Shown piece by piece: positions 8,733 through 15,813 of a stretch of 64,000 bases of DNA (position 1 is its first letter; each line of letters starts with the position of its first letter). The DNA is from Bog-473 sp963782415. Lineage in GTDB: Bacteria; Actinomycetota; Acidimicrobiia; Acidimicrobiales; RAAP-2. The position numbers and the translations under genes were made by a program. A model generated the notes under the pieces. It had not been told where the DNA came from. It searched no databases and saw nothing but the letters and a program-made list of their open reading frames with translations. The stretch spans positions 248,001 to 312,000 of the forward strand of contig CAWAJT010000007.1 of NCBI GenBank assembly GCA_963782415.1. The letters run 5' to 3'.

Positions 8733-9347
8733 GTGCGCGTGATCGCCGTCACCAAGGGTTTCGGCCCCGAGGCGGTGCGCGCGGCGCAGACGGCCGGGCT
8801 CCGTGATCTGGGCGAGAACTACGCCGCCGAGTTGGTGGACAAGGCGGAGGCGGTTGCCCGTGCGAGCACCGGGGACGGCGCGGACGCGGGGGCGGTGGTC
8901 TGGCATTTCCTCGGCGCCATCCAGCGCAACAAGGTGGCGCACCTGGCCCCGATCGTGGGCCTCTGGCAGAGCGTGGCCCGGCTGAGCGAGGGGGAGCGGA
9001 TCGCCCGGTTTGCCCCCGGAGCACAGGTGCTGGTCCAGATTGACGCCACCGGTCTGGCGGGCCGCAACGGTTGTCCACCTGAAGGCGGCGGCGAGCTGGT
9101 GGCGCAGCTGCGCGACGCCGGCCTGGACGTCCGCGGCCTCATGACGGTGGCGGCACCGGGCGACGCTGCGGCCCGAGATACCTTCGAGACGGTGGGACGC
9201 CTGGCCGACCGCCTGGGGCTCGAGGAGCGCTCCATGGGCATGACCGACGACCTGGAGGAGGCCGTGGCTGCGGGCTCGACGATGGTGCGCGTCGGCCGGG
9301 CGCTCTTCGGTGCGCGCCCGACTCGCCCGCCGCCGACCGCAAGGTGA
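8733..9347 (+). CDS. YggS family PLP homeostasis protein, 5' end unclear
   Basis: This is a PLP-binding protein of the YggS/PLPBP (alanine racemase N-terminal-like) family, involved in PLP homeostasis. Motifs seen are AVTKGF with the PLP lysine, DLGENYAAEL, WHFLGAIQRNK, and SMGMTDDLEEAVAAGSTMVRVGRALFG at the end. The first available start in frame is GTG 8733, but family-like sequence (LRAVRQRIERAGGDPSRV) continues upstream in the same frame to about 8682, just past the ftsZ stop, with no ATG, GTG or TTG. The true start is either a rare codon such as CTG 8682 or is hidden by a sequence error. Position between ftsZ and sepF is typical. Confidence 0.85.
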   Translation: MRVIAVTKGFGPEAVRAAQTAGLRDLGENYAAELVDKAEAVARASTGDGADAGAVVWHFLGAIQRNKVAHLAPIVGLWQSVARLSEGERIARFAPGAQVLVQIDATGLAGRNGCPPEGGGELVAQLRDAGLDVRGLMTVAAPGDAAARDTFETVGRLADRLGLEERSMGMTDDLEEAVAAGSTMVRVGRALFGARPTRPPPTAR

Positions 9348-9491
9348 GGTGGAGCCTGACCGGCAACCTCGGGTGGAGGCAGAGATCAGGCTGAACACGA
9401 GCCTGACGGCGGCCGGAGCACGCCTCCGGGGCCGGACGGGCCCGCCCGGGTTGCCGAGCAGGCACTACGCTGTCCGAGGACAGGAGAAGGA

Positions 9492-10086
9492 ATGTCACCC
9501 TCGTTCATGAAGAAGACCATGGTGTACCTCGGCCTGCTCGACGACGAGTATGACGAGTACGACGACCTGGAGGACCGCGCGCCGCGCGGGTTCTCGGCCG
9601 CCACGCGGGTCGAGCCGCGGTCCCCGGATCAGGACCAGGCCGAGGAGTTCAGCGGCGGCATGAGCCGGGTCCGCACCATCCCGCGCGAGTCCGCCCAGCC
9701 CAGTCAGCAGGCGCGGCCGGCGCCGAGCAACGTGGCCCCGCGGCCCTCGGCTGTGCGGGCCGTGCCGGTCGACCCGACCATGAATCCGACCGGACCGGCG
9801 CCGGCGCCGTCGGGCCGGGTGCACGTCGTGGCACCGTCGCGCTTCGGCGATGCCAAGGAGATCGCCGACCGTTTGAAGGACAACCGCCCGGTCATCGTGA
9901 ACCTGCAGATGGCCGACCGCGTATCTGCAGCGGCGCATGATCGACTTCTGCAGTGGCGTGACGTACGCCCTGAGCGGGGAGATGGAGAAGGTGGCCGACC
10001 AGGTGTTCCTCCTGGCGCCGACCAACGTGAAGGTTTCCGACGAAGAGCGGCAGCGACTGGTTGAGCGCGGTTTCGGCCGCGACTGA
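9492..10086 (+). CDS. sepF: cell division protein SepF, apparent frameshift
   Basis: SepF is a membrane-binding FtsZ anchor and the main FtsZ membrane tether in actinomycetes. The N-terminus (MKKTMVYLGLLDDEYDEYDD) is the membrane-binding helix with its acidic patch, followed by a Pro/Ala-rich linker and the SepF domain from about residue 112 (VHVVAPSRFGDAKEIADRL, then RPVIVNLQ). Read literally, the frame goes astray after MADR and stops at 10064. Removing one base near 9921 restores YLQRRMIDFCSGVTYALSG and a normal end at 10086, about 197 residues. ATG 9492 follows AGGAGAAGGA. Confidence 0.9.
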
Positions 10087-10092
10087 GCGAAC

Positions 10093-10098
10093 TACCCT
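10093..10098 (+). promoter_or_regulatory. candidate -10 box close to the yggT start
   Basis: TACCCT ends 6 bases before TTG 10105 and 9 bases before ATG 10108. The spacing fits a leaderless or nearly leaderless transcript starting in the short gap after sepF. No convincing -35 box was seen. Confidence 0.35.
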
Positions 10099-10107
10099 CG
10101 CAGGTTG

Positions 10108-10365
10108 ATGAGCATCTTTCGTCTCCTCGCGTGGCTGATCGAGGCCTATATCTGGCTGATCATGTTCCCGTACGCCATTTTGAGCTGGTTCCGCATTCAG
10201 CCGGGAACGACCCTGGCCCGGATCCAGTACTTCCTCTACCAGGCGACCGAGCCTGTGCTGCGTCCCGTGCGCCGGATCGTCAAGCCGATGGGCGGGCTCG
10301 ACTTCTCGTTCCTCATCGTCATCCTGGTTGCGCAGTTCGTCCTGATTCCCGTGCTCCTGAACTGA
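10108..10365 (+). CDS. YggT family membrane protein
   Basis: This is an 85-residue protein with two hydrophobic segments (about residues 3-22 and 65-84) flanking the family motif region IQYFLYQATEPVLRPVRRIV. YggT proteins are small membrane proteins encoded beside sepF and divIVA in Gram-positive division clusters; their exact role is unclear, and a link to division or osmotic tolerance has been proposed. A TTG three bases upstream is an alternative start. Context and motif make the family call firm. Confidence 0.85.
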   Translation: MSIFRLLAWLIEAYIWLIMFPYAILSWFRIQPGTTLARIQYFLYQATEPVLRPVRRIVKPMGGLDFSFLIVILVAQFVLIPVLLN

Positions 10366-10399
10366 TCCAGCCATTCCTGGAAAGGCGGGATCAGGGGGT

Positions 10400-10405
10400 T
10401 ACACT
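10400..10405 (+). promoter_or_regulatory. candidate -10 box for a leaderless divIVA transcript
   Basis: TACACT ends 8 bases before ATG 10414. The spacing fits transcription starting at or next to the start codon. The alternative TTG start at 10405 has AGGGGG in front, so a leadered start from further upstream is also possible. Confidence 0.4.
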
Positions 10406-10413
10406 TGAGGTCC

Positions 10414-11184
10414 ATGGACAATTCTCAGGCTTCCTCATCGATCCTCGACACGCTTCGCACCGTGGAGTTCCGCCTCGGGCTGAAGGGCTACAACGTCGAC
10501 GAGGTCGATGAGTACCTGGACAAGGCGGCCCAGGAGGCCGAGGGCCTGCAGGATCACGTCCGGCAGCTGAACGAGCGGCTGCGCCAGGCGAGCGAGCGCA
10601 TCGCCCAGCTCGAGCGCGAGAAGCGCGCCACGCCGGTGGTCGCCGAGAGCGAAGCGCCCGCGCCCGCGCCAGCGACATCGTCCGAAGCGGCGGCGCTGTC
10701 CGACGAGACGCTCCAGCGGACGCTCCTCTTGGCCCAGAAGTTCGTCGACCAGACGAAGCGCGAGAGCGAGGCCGAGGCCGCCGCGGTGATCGCCCAGGCC
10801 GAGGAGACGGCGCGGACGGCCGTGGCCGCCGCCGAGGCGACGGCGGCACAGCTCCAGGCCGAGACGAACCAGAAGCTGCGCGAAGAGGTCACGCGGCTGG
10901 AGGCCACCCGGACCGAGCTCGCGACCGACGTCGAGAGCATGGCGCGGCACCTCGAGTCGGAGCGGAACCGGCTCCGCGGCGCGCTCTCCGAGATCCTCAA
11001 GTGGGTCGACGAGAACGTGCAGCCGGCGAATTCCCTCATGGGCGTGCGGCCGAAGCCGGCACCGGCAGCGCAACTGAGCTCTGGTGGCGATGAGGCTCAG
11101 GGCCGGTTGCCGCAGGCCGACGACGGCGCGCCGACACTCAACCTACAGAGCGCTTCGGCGTCGGGAGCGCCCCGCTCCCTCTAA
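10414..11184 (+). CDS. divIVA: polar growth / division site protein DivIVA (Wag31 type)
   Basis: DivIVA is a coiled-coil protein that binds negatively curved membrane and organises septal or polar growth. The conserved N-terminal domain is present at residues 10-35 (LRTVEFRLGLKGYNVDEVDE), followed by coiled coil with heptads rich in E, Q, R and L to about 60, an Ala/Pro/Glu linker, and a long Ala-rich second coiled coil (about 95-195). The final 60 residues are low-complexity. At 256 residues it matches actinobacterial Wag31 proteins. TTG 10405 is an alternative start. Confidence 0.93.
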   Translation: MDNSQASSSILDTLRTVEFRLGLKGYNVDEVDEYLDKAAQEAEGLQDHVRQLNERLRQASERIAQLEREKRATPVVAESEAPAPAPATSSEAAALSDETLQRTLLLAQKFVDQTKRESEAEAAAVIAQAEETARTAVAAAEATAAQLQAETNQKLREEVTRLEATRTELATDVESMARHLESERNRLRGALSEILKWVDENVQPANSLMGVRPKPAPAAQLSSGGDEAQGRLPQADDGAPTLNLQSASASGAPRSL

Positions 11185-11192
11185 ATCTGTAC

Positions 11193-11206
11193 GTCTGGCT
11201 CCAGAC
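11193..11206. terminator. short hairpin after divIVA
   Basis: GTCTGG and CCAGAC form a 6-base inverted repeat with a 2-base centre, 9 bases after the divIVA stop. There is no T-run, so termination here is only a possibility. Confidence 0.25.
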
Positions 11207-11223
11207 CGCGCTGGCGGGGCATG

Positions 11224-11253
11224 TTGCCCCTGCCCCTTGGTGTCCGGTATCGT
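11224..11253 (+). promoter_or_regulatory. candidate promoter for the zinc-finger gene at 11323
   Basis: TTGCCC (11224-11229) and TATCGT (11248-11253) are 18 bases apart. They would give a leader of about 60 bases before ATG 11323, which has its own strong ribosome-binding site. Confidence 0.45.
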
Positions 11254-11322
11254 CACCCGCTCCCCGGACGAGGGCGTGTTCTGGGGAAACCGGCCACCGA
11301 TGGTGGTCCGAAGGAGGGAACG

Positions 11323-12183
11323 ATGACCCCAGCGAGCAAGGGTGCCCAGGTCAAGAGGGCTCCTGCATCGCGATCGGCCGCATCCGCAACGTCACGGGCC
11401 GGGAACAAGAAGTCCTCGGCGAAGGTTGATGCGACGGCGACAAAGCGTTCCGCTCTGACAAAAAAGAAGGCAGCTCCTGTTGTGAAGAAACCAGCCCCTG
11501 CGGCCAAGAAGGCCGCGCCGCCGGCGAAGAAGGCATCGACGGCCGCGTCCAAGAAGGCGGTGACGGCGACCGCCAAGAGGCCGGCGTCGACGAAGAAGAA
11601 GACCGCTCCGGCGACCAAGAAGGCGGCACCGGCGGCCAAGAAGGCGGCGCCGGCGAAGAAGGCACCACCGGTGCCTGCCGCGGCCAAGAAGGCCGCCGCC
11701 AAGAAGTCGGCGGCCTCCAACGGTGCCGGATCCCTCGCCCCGGCACGCACGACCTTCACCCCGAAGCCGAAGGCGCCGCCCCCGGTCCGGCCCAAAACCG
11801 GCCCCTACGCCAAGGACGGCAAGTTCCTCGACGAGGTTCGCCAGCTGCTGGTCGACGACCGGGCCGTCTACCAGGAACAGGCGACCTCCCTGCGCGCCGA
11901 GGCCGATTCGCTGGCGCTCGAGCGCGAGCCGGGCGACGTCCAATTCGACGAGGAGTCGGGCGAGGGCGGCACCGTCACGGTCGACCGCGAGCGGAACCTG
12001 GCCCTGTCGGGGCAGGCGCTGCTGGCTGTCGAGGAGATCGACGACGCGCTGAAGCGGATCGACGACAAGAGCTACGGCTACTGCGAACGTTGTTTCCAGC
12101 CCATCCCCAAGCCGCGCCTGCGGGCTTTGCCCTACGCGCGACTCTGCGTGGCGTGCAAGAGCGGAGGGCTGTCGCGGCGCTGA
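11323..12183 (+). CDS. DksA/TraR-type C4 zinc-finger protein with histone H1-like N-terminal tail
   Basis: The protein has two parts. Residues 1-150 are a Lys/Ala/Pro tail with repeated KKAAP-like units, as in histone H1-like and mycobacterial HupB-type DNA-binding tails. Residues about 165-286 form a DksA/TraR-like domain: an acidic helical region and a C-terminal zinc finger, YGYCERCFQPI with a second pair in CVACKSG (CxxC-x17-CxxC). DksA-family proteins act on RNA polymerase; the tail suggests nucleoid or nucleic-acid association. ATG 11323 is chosen because AAGGAGGGAA precedes it. The 286-residue length is far above the roughly 120-150 of plain family members because of the tail. Function in this organism is inferred only. 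Confidence 0.8.
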   Translation: MTPASKGAQVKRAPASRSAASATSRAGNKKSSAKVDATATKRSALTKKKAAPVVKKPAPAAKKAAPPAKKASTAASKKAVTATAKRPASTKKKTAPATKKAAPAAKKAAPAKKAPPVPAAAKKAAAKKSAASNGAGSLAPARTTFTPKPKAPPPVRPKTGPYAKDGKFLDEVRQLLVDDRAVYQEQATSLRAEADSLALEREPGDVQFDEESGEGGTVTVDRERNLALSGQALLAVEEIDDALKRIDDKSYGYCERCFQPIPKPRLRALPYARLCVACKSGGLSRR

Positions 12184-12656
12184 CCCGGCCCGGGGTCCTG
12201 GCCTTCGCCATCGCAGTCGTGGTGCTGGTGGCGGACCGGGTCACGACGGCGCTGGTCCTGGACCACCTGCACGACGTGCGGCACGTCTGGGGTCCGTTCG
12301 GCCTGGCGGTCACCTATAACTCTGGCTTTGCCTTCAGCCTCTTCAGCGGGCGGGCCTTCGCCGTGACGGTGCTTCTGTGCGTCGGTGTGGTGGTCCTGGC
12401 GGTGATTGTCGCCCAGGTCAGAACCACGACGCTGGCGGTTGGCGCCGGCCTGGTGCTCGGCGGGGCCGCCGGGAACCTGAGCGAGCGCATTGTGGGCGGG
12501 CCCGGGGGGCAGGTGCCGGATTTCGTCACCCTCGAGCACTGGCCGACCTTCAACCTGGCTGACGCCTGCGTGACGGTGGGTGTGATCATCGTCATCGTGG
12601 CCCTTCTCTTCGGTGGCCGTTCCGCACCAAAGCCCAACACCGAAGAGGTGCGGTGA
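12153..12656 (+). CDS. lspA: lipoprotein signal peptidase LspA
   Basis: LspA is the membrane aspartyl protease that cleaves prolipoprotein signal peptides. Four hydrophobic segments are visible, with motifs YNSGFAFSLFSG near residue 52, GAAGNLSERIVGG near 105, and the two catalytic aspartates in VPDFV and FNLADACVTVG. The usual GNLxDR reads GNLSER here. GTG 12153 gives a 167-residue protein and a 31-base overlap with the preceding gene; the frame is open further upstream but without similarity. The stop overlaps the next start (GTGA). Lipoprotein genes exist in the window, for example at 46229. Confidence 0.88.
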   Translation: MQERRAVAALTRPGVLAFAIAVVVLVADRVTTALVLDHLHDVRHVWGPFGLAVTYNSGFAFSLFSGRAFAVTVLLCVGVVVLAVIVAQVRTTTLAVGAGLVLGGAAGNLSERIVGGPGGQVPDFVTLEHWPTFNLADACVTVGVIIVIVALLFGGRSAPKPNTEEVR

Positions 12657-13651
12657 CGGAACGGCCTGATCCGCCAAGGCGGCGTGGCCCGGCGGAAGAG
12701 GGGAGCGGCGCCGGCGAGACGATCTCCCTCCAGGTACCGGCCTTGCTGGCGGGTGTGCGCGTCGACCGTGGCGTGGCCATGGTGGCCGACGTGTCGCGGG
12801 GCGCCGCGACCGAGCTGATCGCCGCCGGTCGCGTCCTTGTCGACGGCACGCCGGTCACGGTGGGGCGGGACGTCCTCCGCGAGGGCGCCATGCTGACCAT
12901 CGTGGTGCCCGAGGTCGGCGACGTCGGCGTGGCGGCAGAGCCGGGCGTGCACGTCGAGGTCGTCTATGCCGATGACGAGGTAGCCGTCGTCGACAAGCCG
13001 GCCGGGTTGGTGGTCCATCCGGGCGCCGGGCACACCCAGGGAACGCTCGTCGGAGGTCTCCTGGCCCGCTTCCCCGACCTGGCGGCCCTCGTGGCGGCGG
13101 GAGTCTGCCCGCCCGACCGTCCCGGGATCGTGCACCGCCTCGACAAGGGGACCTCGGGCCTCTTGGCTGTGGCCCGGTCCGAGGACGCCTACCGGGCGCT
13201 GGTCGACCAGCTGGCGACCAGGACCATGGAGCGGCGCTACCTGGCCCTCGTGACGGGAGCCGTGGCCGACGAACGCGGTGAGGTCGAGGCACCCATCGGC
13301 CGCTCGACCCGCACCCCGACGAAAATGGCGGTCACCGCATCGGGGAAGCCGGCACGCACGGCGTACACGGTACGGGAGCGCTGGGAAGGCGCACAGCCGA
13401 TGACGTTGCTGGAGCTTGCGTTGCAGAGCGGCCGTACCCATCAGATCCGCGTGCACATGGCGGCCATCGGCCACCCTGTCGTCGGCGACGCCCGCTACGG
13501 CCTGCCCGACAAGCGCCTTGGGTCGGGACGGTTCTTCCTGCACGCCTTCCGGCTCGCCTTCACGCATCCGTCGACGGGAGAGCGTCTCGAATTCACGTCC
13601 CCGCTGCCCGAGGACCTCCGGGCGTTCTTGCATGCAGTGCGGCCGTCGTGA
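12653..13651 (+). CDS. RluD-type pseudouridine synthase (RluA family)
   Basis: This enzyme isomerises uridines in 23S rRNA. It has an N-terminal S4 RNA-binding domain (about residues 35-95, VDRGVAMVADVSRGAATELI) and a catalytic domain with the family signature PGIVHRLDKGTSGLLAVAR near 160, whose aspartate is the nucleophile. LQSGRTHQIRVHMAAIGHPVVGD follows. Its 332 residues are normal for RluD. The start overlaps lspA by 4 bases, and the lspA-rluD pair is widely conserved. It converges on the sigma gene that follows. Confidence 0.92.
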   Translation: MTERPDPPRRRGPAEEGSGAGETISLQVPALLAGVRVDRGVAMVADVSRGAATELIAAGRVLVDGTPVTVGRDVLREGAMLTIVVPEVGDVGVAAEPGVHVEVVYADDEVAVVDKPAGLVVHPGAGHTQGTLVGGLLARFPDLAALVAAGVCPPDRPGIVHRLDKGTSGLLAVARSEDAYRALVDQLATRTMERRYLALVTGAVADERGEVEAPIGRSTRTPTKMAVTASGKPARTAYTVRERWEGAQPMTLLELALQSGRTHQIRVHMAAIGHPVVGDARYGLPDKRLGSGRFFLHAFRLAFTHPSTGERLEFTSPLPEDLRAFLHAVRPS

Positions 13652-13653
13652 GA

Positions 13654-13725
13654 AGGGTCGTCAGCGCCTCGCCGCGACCCTGACGCTTCGGCGGGCGTGA
13701 CGAACCCCGGGGACGAGGGCCGGGG
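13654..13725. terminator. hairpins between two convergent genes
   Basis: Two inverted repeats fill the 85-base convergent gap: AGGGTCG (13654-13660) with CGACCCT (13675-13681), and CCCCGG (13705-13710) with CCGGGG (13720-13725). They lack T-runs but are well placed to end transcription from both sides. Confidence 0.35.
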
Positions 13726-13736
13726 CAGGTTGCTGC

Positions 13737-14609
13737 TCAGGCCGCCTCGTGGATGCCGACGACGTCGGTGTCGAAGGAGAGGGCAGCCAGAGCCTCCTCT
13801 TCGGCACGGCGCACCCGCCGGACCCCGACACCGAGTCGCTCGGCCGTTGACTGCAGCGAGGCGGGGGAATCGCCGTCGAAGCCGAAGCGGAGCCTGAGCA
13901 CGTCGCGCTGCAGGCCGGGCAGACGCTCGACCGCATCGCGGACCCGGTCATAGACCATGGTCTGCTCCACGTCCGCCACGAAGTCAGAGTCGTCGGGTGC
14001 GACGAGCTCGCCCAAGGTGGTGGACGACTCGAGAGCGGCCGGCTGGTCGAGCGACGCGGTCACACGGGCCACGTCTTCGAGCGCCTCGCGCTCATCGGCA
14101 GTCATGCCGGTCGCCTCGTCCAGCTCGGCCACCGTGGGGGCGCGGCCCAGCGTGCTGGCGAGCTCGGACTTGGTCAGTTCCAGGCGCTGGATCTGCTCTC
14201 CCACTTCGAGCGGGATGCGAATGGTGCGGCCGTGTTGCTGGACGGCGCGCTGGAGTGCTTGACGGATCCACCAGGTGGCGTAGGTCGAGAACCGGAAGCC
14301 TCGCTCCCAGTCGAACTTGTCGACGGCGCGCATCAGGCCGAATGTGCCCTCCTGGACAAGATCGGCCATGTCGACGCCCCGGTCCTGGTACCGCCGCGCC
14401 CAGTGCACCACGAGTCGAAGGTTCGCGGCCACCATCTGCTTGCGCGCCGCATCGTCGCCGGCCACGACCCTCTTGGCCAATTCGACCTGCTGCTCGTGGT
14501 CGGGCATGGGGAATTGGTCGAGGTCTCGCAACATCAGCCCCAATGTGTCCGACGTGCTCACCGCGCTTTTCATCATCGCTCCAGACGCTCTTCGCTCACT
14601 CTCAGTCAT
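13737..14609 (-). CDS. RNA polymerase sigma-70 family factor (group 2-like)
   Basis: This alternative sigma factor of the RpoD/SigB type has 290 residues. Region 1.2/2 includes the canonical core- and -10-binding stretch: NLRLVVHWARRYQ, DLVQEGTFGLMRAVDKFD and FSTYATWWIRQALQR. Region 3 (IRIPLEVGEQIQRL) and region 4 (LPGLQRDVLRLRFGF) follow, but the region 4 helix-turn-helix is somewhat divergent (TAERLGVGVRRVRRAEEEAL). It lacks the long N-terminal extension of the primary sigma factor. ATG 14576 is an alternative start with GGAG in front. Regulon unknown. Confidence 0.88.
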   Translation of the reverse strand: MTESERRASGAMMKSAVSTSDTLGLMLRDLDQFPMPDHEQQVELAKRVVAGDDAARKQMVAANLRLVVHWARRYQDRGVDMADLVQEGTFGLMRAVDKFDWERGFRFSTYATWWIRQALQRAVQQHGRTIRIPLEVGEQIQRLELTKSELASTLGRAPTVAELDEATGMTADEREALEDVARVTASLDQPAALESSTTLGELVAPDDSDFVADVEQTMVYDRVRDAVERLPGLQRDVLRLRFGFDGDSPASLQSTAERLGVGVRRVRRAEEEALAALSFDTDVVGIHEAA

Positions 14610-14729
14610 ACGTACCCGGACGATTCCGAGATCAACCTGCCGTGTACAACCGCCGCGACCCCCGGATCATTCCATGGGGATGTTCGCACCGAGTTGCGCC
14701 GTCTCCAGGCCCGTGGTGGTCTACGCCCC

Positions 14730-15302
14730 ATGCCCGGCCGGATGGTGCTGCTTCGTCACGGCGCCACCGAATGGTCCGAAATGGGAAAACACACGGGACG
14801 CACAGATATTCCCCTCCTCGAGGAAGGCAGTGCACAGGCAAGGGCGGCGGGAGCTCTCGTCCGCCAGTTCGGGCCGGCGGCGTTCGGCCAGGTGCTGACG
14901 AGCCCCCTCATCCGGGCCGAAGCGACGTGCACCCTGGCCGGCTACGTGGGGGATCCCGATCCGGACCTCATGGAATGGGACTATGGCGCCTACGAGGGTC
15001 TGACGACTCCCGAGATACGGGAGAACCATCCCGGCTGGACGCTGTGGGACGCCGGTGTGCCCGGGGGGGAGGGAATAGCCGACGTCGGGCGCCGAGCCGA
15101 CCGGGTCATTGCACGGGCCCGCTCCATCGAGACCGACACCCTGTGCGTCGCCCACGGGCACATCCTCCGTGTGCTCACGGCGCGTTGGCTCGGGCTGCCG
15201 CCCGTCGCCGGACGCCTGTTCCTCCTCCGGACCGGTGCCATCTGCGTCCTGGGCTGGGATCTCGATTGGCCGGCCGTCGAGGCGTGGAACGTGAGGGGTT
15301 GA
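14730..15302 (+). CDS. histidine phosphatase family protein (phosphoglycerate mutase-like)
   Basis: This is a branch 1 histidine phosphatase of 190 residues. The catalytic LLRHGATEW lies at residues 7-15 with the phospho-accepting histidine, the acid residue in MEWDYGAYEGL near 78, and the second histidine in VAHGHILRVL near 142. Substrate is unknown; members dephosphorylate sugar phosphates, nucleotides or small molecules. The frame is open far upstream, antisense to the sigma gene, but similarity starts at ATG 14730. It is divergent from the sigma gene across about 120 bases. Confidence 0.85.
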   Translation: MPGRMVLLRHGATEWSEMGKHTGRTDIPLLEEGSAQARAAGALVRQFGPAAFGQVLTSPLIRAEATCTLAGYVGDPDPDLMEWDYGAYEGLTTPEIRENHPGWTLWDAGVPGGEGIADVGRRADRVIARARSIETDTLCVAHGHILRVLTARWLGLPPVAGRLFLLRTGAICVLGWDLDWPAVEAWNVRG

Positions 15303-15313
15303 GGTCCGCCCCC

Positions 15314-15748
15314 TCAGACGGTGGCGGCGACGTTCCCTCGGGCCCGGGCCACCATGTCGGCCAGGCTGTAGCTCTGCAGGTGGGTGCGGATCGTCTCGCC
15401 GACGTCCGCCCACACGGCCAGCAGCACGCACTGGCCCTCGTGGTCGCAGGCGCCGTTCTCGTGGGGCTCACCGAAGTCGCCGGCGGCAATGGGACCGTCG
15501 ACCGCCGAGACGATCTGGGCCAGGGAGATCTCCTCCGGCGGACGGGCGAGCACGTAGCCGCCGCCGACGCCTCGCTTCGATCGCACCAGGCCAGCCCCCT
15601 TGAGGGCCAGGAGGATCTGTTCGAGGTAGGGCTGGGGGAGCGCGGTGCGCTCCGCGATGTCCCGCACCGAGGTCGGCGTCTCGGCGCCGTGCAGGGCGAG
15701 CGAGAGCAGCGCTCGGCTGGCGTAATCGCCCCTCGTCGAAACCCTCAC
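15314..15748 (-). CDS. Rrf2 family transcriptional regulator
   Basis: This 144-residue winged-helix regulator has the Rrf2 N-terminal domain (MRVSTRGDYASRALLSLAL, then DIAERTALPQPYLEQIL and the wing RGVGGGYVLA). In iron-sulfur members such as IscR three cysteines bind the cluster; here only two are seen, in ACDHEGQC, so cluster binding would need other ligands or may be absent. GTG 15748 is supported by a -10-like box 8 bases upstream on the minus strand. It is divergent from the phosphodiesterase gene. Target genes unknown. Confidence 0.85.
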   Translation of the reverse strand: MRVSTRGDYASRALLSLALHGAETPTSVRDIAERTALPQPYLEQILLALKGAGLVRSKRGVGGGYVLARPPEEISLAQIVSAVDGPIAAGDFGEPHENGACDHEGQCVLLAVWADVGETIRTHLQSYSLADMVARARGNVAATV

Positions 15749-15756
15749 AGCGGGCG

Positions 15757-15762
15757 ATCCTA
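15757..15762 (-). promoter_or_regulatory. candidate -10 box, leaderless start of the Rrf2 gene
   Basis: Read on the minus strand this is TAGGAT, ending 8 bases before GTG 15748, with no Shine-Dalgarno sequence between. It forms part of the leaderless pattern seen at many starts in this window. Confidence 0.5.
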
Positions 15763-15799
15763 CCGGCCGATTCGTGGGTACAGGGGGTCTCGTGGGTCG

Positions 15800-15805
15800 T
15801 AGGGT
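15800..15805 (+). promoter_or_regulatory. candidate -10 box, leaderless start of the phosphodiesterase gene
   Basis: TAGGGT ends 8 bases before GTG 15814, with no Shine-Dalgarno sequence between. The minus-strand -10 box of the Rrf2 gene lies only 38 bases away, so the two genes share a compact divergent promoter region. Confidence 0.5.
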
Positions 15806-15813
15806 GTCCCTTC

